This document shows, piece after piece, positions 60,051 through 64,000 of a DNA stretch of 64,000 nt. Made by a program: the position numbers and the translations under genes. The notes beneath the pieces were generated by a model. The model was not told the origin of the DNA. It worked only from the letters and a program-made list of their open reading frames with translations, and did not search any database. Every line of letters starts with the position of its first letter. The stretch's first letter is position 1. Source of the stretch: Aliamphritea spongicola (GTDB lineage Bacteria > Pseudomonadota > Gammaproteobacteria > Pseudomonadales > Balneatricaceae); the NCBI GenBank assembly GCA_024347235.1, contig AP025283.1, positions 3,410,001 to 3,474,000 on the forward strand, given 5' to 3'.

Positions 60051-60074
60051 AAAAAAGCAGATCCTAAGATCTGC
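60051..60074 (-). terminator. Intrinsic terminator of the cold-shock gene
   Basis: On the minus strand GCAGATC, loop TTAG, GATCTGC then TTTTTT: perfect 7-bp stem with U-tract, 28 bases after the stop. Confidence 0.88.
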
Positions 60075-60101
60075 TTTCTCTGTTCAAGCGAGTATCAGTT
60101 A

Positions 60102-60308
60102 TTAGATAACAACGATGTTCTCAGCTTGTGGGCCTTTCTGGCCTGCAGTAACAGTGAATTCAACCTGCTGGCCTTCAGCCAGAGTTTTGAAACCTGTACC
60201 CTGGATTGCAGAGAAGTGTGCGAAAACGTCTGGACCAGATTCCTGCTCGATGAAACCAAAACCTTTAGTTTCGTTGAACCACTTAACCGTACCGGTAGTT
60301 TTAGACAT
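60102..60308 (-). CDS. CspA-family cold-shock protein
   Basis: 68 residues, intact. [20 protein letters not shown] contains RNP1 (KGFGFI), and [10 protein letters not shown] contains RNP2. The C terminus [12 protein letters not shown] is typical. Single-stranded nucleic-acid-binding beta barrel acting as an RNA chaperone. The AT-rich region upstream (60309-60540) is probably a long 5' leader, as in other csp genes. Confidence 0.95.
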   Translation of the reverse strand: MSKTTGTVKWFNETKGFGFIEQESGPDVFAHFSAIQGTGFKTLAEGQQVEFTVTAGQKGPQAENIVVI

Positions 60309-60688
60309 AATAAATATCCTGAATTTTAAATTTAATTTGTGCCCACATTAACAGGCGATAATCGCATAAAAATAGACTGAAACTTAAAAACTGCAGGACC
60401 AGGCTTACGAATAAAACTGTGAAATGTAGATTTGTAAATAAAAGACTTCTTTCTAGCTGCCGCAGACTGTATAGAGATCCATGCGTATTGTCCAGTAATT
60501 CTTGGGTAAAACTTAAGAAAATTTTAAGTACAAACAATCACCTATATAATCAGCCAGCCAATCCCCCGGCCAGCCGCCTATCTCCGGCAAAAATACACAT
60601 CAAACGCAACGTATTCCACTCAGGACAAAGCCACACTGAACACCTCCAACCGGCTGTATTTAATGTGTTTTTACGTGCTTTTGAGATG
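60309..60688. other. 380-base gap: csp leader and promoter region
   Basis: AT-rich nearest the csp gene, no supported open frame. A cspA-like regulatory leader is expected here but I cannot define its structure. Confidence 0.45.
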
Positions 60689-61598
60689 CTAGCCCGGCCC
60701 CTCAGCCAACGCCTGCTGATAGCGTTCAGCAAAATGCGCCTTCAGCCATTCCATCAGCACCCTCACCCGGTGTAACTGGTGCCTTAACGGCGGACACACC
60801 AGCGTCAGTTGCGTCTCTTCCGACCAATCCGGTAAAACTTCCGTTAACCTGCCCTGCCGTAAGTCTGCCTGAACATACACGTCCGCCAGGCGGGTAACCC
60901 CTAAGCCGGCCAGCGCGGCCTGCCGCATCACCCGGCCACTGGTGACTTTAATGCCCTCGGCCACATGCACCGTCTTGCGGGTTTTGCCTTTGCTTAACGT
61001 CCAGGTATCCACACTGCCACGGATCAGCGGCAGGCTTTTCAAATCATCCGGTTCGGCTATGTCATGGTTTGCCGCAATAAATTCAGGGCTGGCCACATAA
61101 CGGGTTGTCACGGAATGCAGCCGACGGGCTATCAGGGTGGAATCCGGCAGCTCCCCATACGCATCACCAAATCGTAATGGCTGGCTATCAGATCCACATG
61201 GATACTGGAAAATCCAGATCCACCCGAATACCCGGATGCTGGCGCTGAAACTCAATGATCAGAGGTGCCAGTACCTCTTCCCCTACCGGCCCGCCAACGG
61301 CGTTCATACGGATTTCACCCTTCAGCTCATCAGTCGACTGGCTGGCCCACTCCGCAGCAGAATCCAGCTGCTGCATGGCAATTTTGCAGCGCTCGTAATA
61401 CCCCTGGCCGATCTCCGTGAGCCGTAATTGGCGGGTGGTGCGGTACAGCAACTGCACACTCAACGCCGCTTCCAGCTCGGTCACCAGTTGGCTCAGGTTT
61501 GCCTTCGAGAACCCGGACACCTCAGCCGCCGCGGTAAAGCCGCCATGTTCCGCCACATATAAAAACGCGCGTATACCCCGCCAGGAAATATTGTTCAT
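60689..61598 (-). CDS. LysR-family transcriptional regulator (one frameshift)
   Basis: Start at the ATG at 61598 (MNNISWRGIRAFLYVAEHGG), with the HTH in FTAAAEVSGFSKANLSQLVT and ELEAALSVQLLYRTTRQLRL. A break near 61205 joins to the effector domain (TTRYVASPEFIAANHDIAEP, GVTRLADVYVQADLRQGRLT). The C terminus has HQLHRVRVLMEWLKAHF. About 303 residues. The CrgA/YhjC-like layout and position suggest that it regulates the divergent dehydrogenase 100 bases away (inference). Confidence 0.88.
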
Positions 61599-61697
61599 AT
61601 AAACCAAACAATGTTTTCAGATTAGTGATATTTATCACACTAATGCCAATCCCTACCATGTGCAACATCCAACGACACTTACACAAAGGACACGCAC

Positions 61698-62420
61698 ATG
61701 ACTCAGTCACTGGTAGTTATCACAGGCGCAAGCTCAGGCATTGGCGCTGCAATGGCAAAACACTTCTCCGCTGCCGGCCATCCACTGCTGCTGGTTGCCC
61801 GCCGCATCGACAAACTGAAAGCACTGGAATTGCCTGACGCCCTGTGCCGCCAGGTAGACATGACCGACGCAGCAGCCTTTCGTGCAGCGGTAAAAGATGC
61901 CGAAGCCATTTACGGCCCGGTGGACTGTCTGGTGAACAACGCTGGCTTAATGCTGCTGGGCCAGATCGACACCCAGGACCCGCAGGAATGGCAGCGTATG
62001 TACGACATCAACGTGCTGGCTCTGCTCAACAGCATGCAGGCCGTACTGGGCGATATGAAAGCCCGTAACGGCGGCACCATCATTAACGTCAGCTCCATTG
62101 CCGGTAAGAAATCCTTCCCGAACCATGCGGCTTACGTGGGCACCAAGTTTGCGGTATCTGCCATGAGCGAAAACATCCGTGAAGAAGTGGCCGACAGCAA
62201 CGTGCGCATCATGAGCATTTGCCCTGGCGCCGTAGAAACTGAACTGCTGGGCCACACCACTTCACAGGAAATCATCGACGGCTATGAAGACTGGAAACAG
62301 GCCATGGGCGGCGTACTGGTAGCAGACGACATCGCCCGTACCGCAGCCTTCATGTATGCCCAGCCACAGGGCGTGAACATCCGCGACGTGGTGATCACTG
62401 CCACCCGCCAGCAGCCGTAA
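61698..62420 (+). CDS. Short-chain dehydrogenase/reductase, NAD(P)-dependent
   Basis: 240 residues, intact. TGASSGIGAAMAKHF cofactor motif, NNAGLM, the catalytic Ser in INVSSIAGKKSF and the Tyr-Lys in HAAYVGTKFAVSAM. LEUCINE-rich classical SDR ending with VNIRDVVITATRQQP, as in YdfG-like members. Arg and Lys at the end of the second strand (ARRIDKLK) favour NADP. Substrate unknown. Divergent from the LysR gene. Confidence 0.92.
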   Translation: MTQSLVVITGASSGIGAAMAKHFSAAGHPLLLVARRIDKLKALELPDALCRQVDMTDAAAFRAAVKDAEAIYGPVDCLVNNAGLMLLGQIDTQDPQEWQRMYDINVLALLNSMQAVLGDMKARNGGTIINVSSIAGKKSFPNHAAYVGTKFAVSAMSENIREEVADSNVRIMSICPGAVETELLGHTTSQEIIDGYEDWKQAMGGVLVADDIARTAAFMYAQPQGVNIRDVVITATRQQP

Positions 62421-62572
62421 TCATTCCCTGTTAACAGATAACGCTGTATCCATTCTGCCGGAACGGATACAGCCCCTGCCGGACAACAACCGATATACCA
62501 GGAACCAGCCCACCGGGCTGAAGTAACAATAAACAACAACGCGGGTATGGATACCCTTTCCGGAGTTACACC

Positions 62573-63459
62573 ATGATTAAGCAATTCATCAAAACAAAAC
62601 CGCCCCACTGCTACTGACCACCCTGATGACCACCTCAGCCGCCACGGCTCAGGCTGAAACCTGGCAGCTGGCATGGAAAATCAGCGACCTGCCTAACCCT
62701 GAATCTGTCATCTATAACCAGCCCCGTGATGTGCTGTTTGTGTCTAATCAGGCACTGGGTGCACAACCCGGCGAAGCTTCCATCAGCATGCTAAGCACCA
62801 ATGGTGCCGTGATCGATAAAAACTGGATCACCGGCCTGAATGAGCCCAAAGGCATGCACATTGTGGGCGACAAACTTTACGTCAGCGACGTCACCGAGCT
62901 GGTCGAAATTGACATTTCTGAAGGCAAAATCAGCCAGCGTTACCCGGCGGAAAATGCCAAATTCCTTAATGATGTGACCGCCGACAGCGATGGCAATGTA
63001 TATGTCTCAGACATGTTCACCAGCGCTATATACCGCCTGAATACCAGCAACCAGTTACAGTTATGGCTGCAAAGCCCCAAACTGGAAAACCCAAACGGCC
63101 TGCTGGTACAGGGTAACAAACTGCTCGTAGCCGGCTGGGGAAAATTTAACGACGGTAAACCACTGGAAGCGCCACACGGCAACCTGCTAAGCGTATCCCT
63201 GCAAAACAAAGCCATTGCCAAAGTAAGCACCGAAACCCTGGGGAATCTGGACGGTCTGGTGCCTCACGGCGACGGTGAATACTTCTTATCAGACTGGGTC
63301 GACGGTGCGGTGCTGAACTACTCCACCAAAACAGGCCTGCGGAAAATCATCGACACCGACCGCAGCTCCGGCGACATCGCTTATCTGGAAGATCAGGGAT
63401 TACTGCTGGTACCCATGGCACTGCAAAAGAAGTACGGGTTTACAGCCGCAGACACATGA
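62573..63459 (+). CDS. Secreted SMP-30/NHL-like beta-propeller protein (frameshifted start)
   Basis: The ATG at 62573 with GGAG upstream begins MIKQFIKTK. A missing base near 62600 leads into the signal peptide APLLLTTLMTTSAATAQA. The body has propeller blades such as GLNEPKGMHIVGDKLYVSDV, FLNDVTADSDGNVYVSDMFT, SAIYRL and GNLDGLVPHGDGEYFLSDWV. As written it stops at 63459, overlapping the next frame (ATGA). The last residues before the stop (KKYGFTAADT) look out of frame; the other frame reads EVRVYSRRH, a more natural blade end. The two frames are probably one protein. Confidence 0.75.
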
Positions 63460-63968
63460 CAACGGATCTGGGCGTACGCCGTGACGGCAGCTATTACACC
63501 CGTCTGGAATGGGCCAGCCATACACTGGACACCCCACTCTATTGGGCAGCCAACATCAACGATGATGACACCGCCCGCAACAGCGGCAGCTGGGGTGCTC
63601 CGACAACTGGCCCAGCAGATGCGGTACTGAGCTTCTTCGGCGAAACTCAGGCAGTAAAACGCATCCGCATTTTCCATAACGTGGGTGCCACAATCAGCCC
63701 GCTGGATGAACTGGCGAAAACCGTTAACATCTACCTTTCAGACGATGCGGATCTGCAGCGGATTGGTGACAAAACTGCCTCACTGGAAGACTACACTTGG
63801 CAACAGGTGGTAGACGCCACCATGGAACAACGGGAAGGCTGGTTCGAATTTGAACTGCCAAAACCGGTGCATGCCCGCTACGTGCGGCTGCAACTGGCAG
63901 AAAACTTCGGCACACCGCCAGACCGTTCATTCGTTGAAACCAGTGAGATTAAGCTTTACGGGGAATAA
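63456..63968 (+). CDS. Discoidin (F5/8 type C)-like domain, probably the C-terminal part of the preceding propeller
   Basis: 170 residues. SFFGETQAVKRIRIFHNVGA, then VNIYLSDDADLQRIGDK, WFEFELPKPVHARYVRLQLA and FVETSEIKLYGE form the strands of a galactose-binding-like jelly roll. The RYVRL strand and the closing E-I-x-L-Y-G are typical. It has no signal peptide or strong ribosome site of its own. Its frame extends upstream into sequence that completes the propeller, which supports one secreted protein of about 465 residues split by a frameshift near 63428. Confidence 0.6.
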   Translation: MTTDLGVRRDGSYYTRLEWASHTLDTPLYWAANINDDDTARNSGSWGAPTTGPADAVLSFFGETQAVKRIRIFHNVGATISPLDELAKTVNIYLSDDADLQRIGDKTASLEDYTWQQVVDATMEQREGWFEFELPKPVHARYVRLQLAENFGTPPDRSFVETSEIKLYGE

Positions 63969-64000
63969 AAACCTGAGGAAAACTACCCCTTAGCGGTTAG

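Noticed and set aside
1..64000. CRISPR arrays, tRNA or rRNA genes, insertion sequences
   Set aside because: Reading both strands gave no regular repeat-spacer pattern, no cloverleaf or rRNA sequence and no transposase motif.

Overview
This is a 64 kb stretch of a marine-type gammaproteobacterial chromosome. Gene content and protein style (GlpKRD next to a type I GAPDH and pyruvate kinase, ZapG, DegS, YajQ, NnrS, AmpG, PPK2, many chemotaxis and c-di-GMP proteins) fit the Oceanospirillales or a close relative; genus cannot be named from this alone. There are no rRNA or tRNA genes, no CRISPR array and no recognisable IS element.

The dominant oddity is technical. About half of the genes, including gap, pyk, glpK, glpD and feoB, are broken by single-base frameshifts. 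Nearly every break I worked through lies in a short homopolymer (runs of A, G, C or T), usually one base short and occasionally one base long. The frame before and after each break joins into a normal family protein. I therefore treat these as probable base-calling errors and annotate each gene across its whole span, naming the breaks.

Layout. 0-4.3 kb: tail of a Fis-type regulator, uppP, a cytochrome c'-like protein, feoAB. 4.4-8.7 kb: a CoA-transferase and a 3-hydroxyacyl-CoA dehydrogenase diverge from a region with two opposed sigma-54 promoters and inverted repeats, followed by a PAS/AAA+/Fis sigma-54 activator that probably controls both. 8.7-11.4 kb: response regulator, histidine kinase and a frameshifted ADP-ribosyltransferase-like gene on one strand. 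11.5-12.6 kb: a RelE/HigB-type toxin-antitoxin pair between two near-identical hairpin repeats. 12.6-15.2 kb: small unknown proteins, a cytochrome c and a CopD-like membrane protein. 15.7-22.8 kb: glycerol to pyruvate (glpK, glpR, glpD, gap, pyk). 22.9-24.4 kb: ilvA preceded by an isoleucine-rich attenuator leader peptide. 24.5-31.9 kb: zinc peptidase, YCII, MOSC, AmpG, YajQ, PanE, PPK2, cobalamin adenosyltransferase. 32-34.2 kb: cobUTC. 34.5-42.5 kb: NnrS with an NsrR-like site, ZapG, YbgI, DegS, an MFS/AraC pair and a homocysteine methyltransferase.

42.8-51.3 kb is a signalling block: solute-binding protein plus PAS-GGDEF-EAL protein behind a structured leader, two chemoreceptors, a BLUF photoreceptor and a Spo0M-like protein. 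51.3-64 kb is accessory: an AT-rich SRA-HNH (type IV restriction-like) gene, a glyoxalase-fold protein, a binding protein, a large protein of unknown family with a hydrophobic core, an amidohydrolase, a cupin, two tandem paralogous secreted proteins, a chloramphenicol-acetyltransferase-like gene, a cold-shock protein, a LysR/SDR divergent pair and a beta-propeller with a C-terminal discoidin-like domain.
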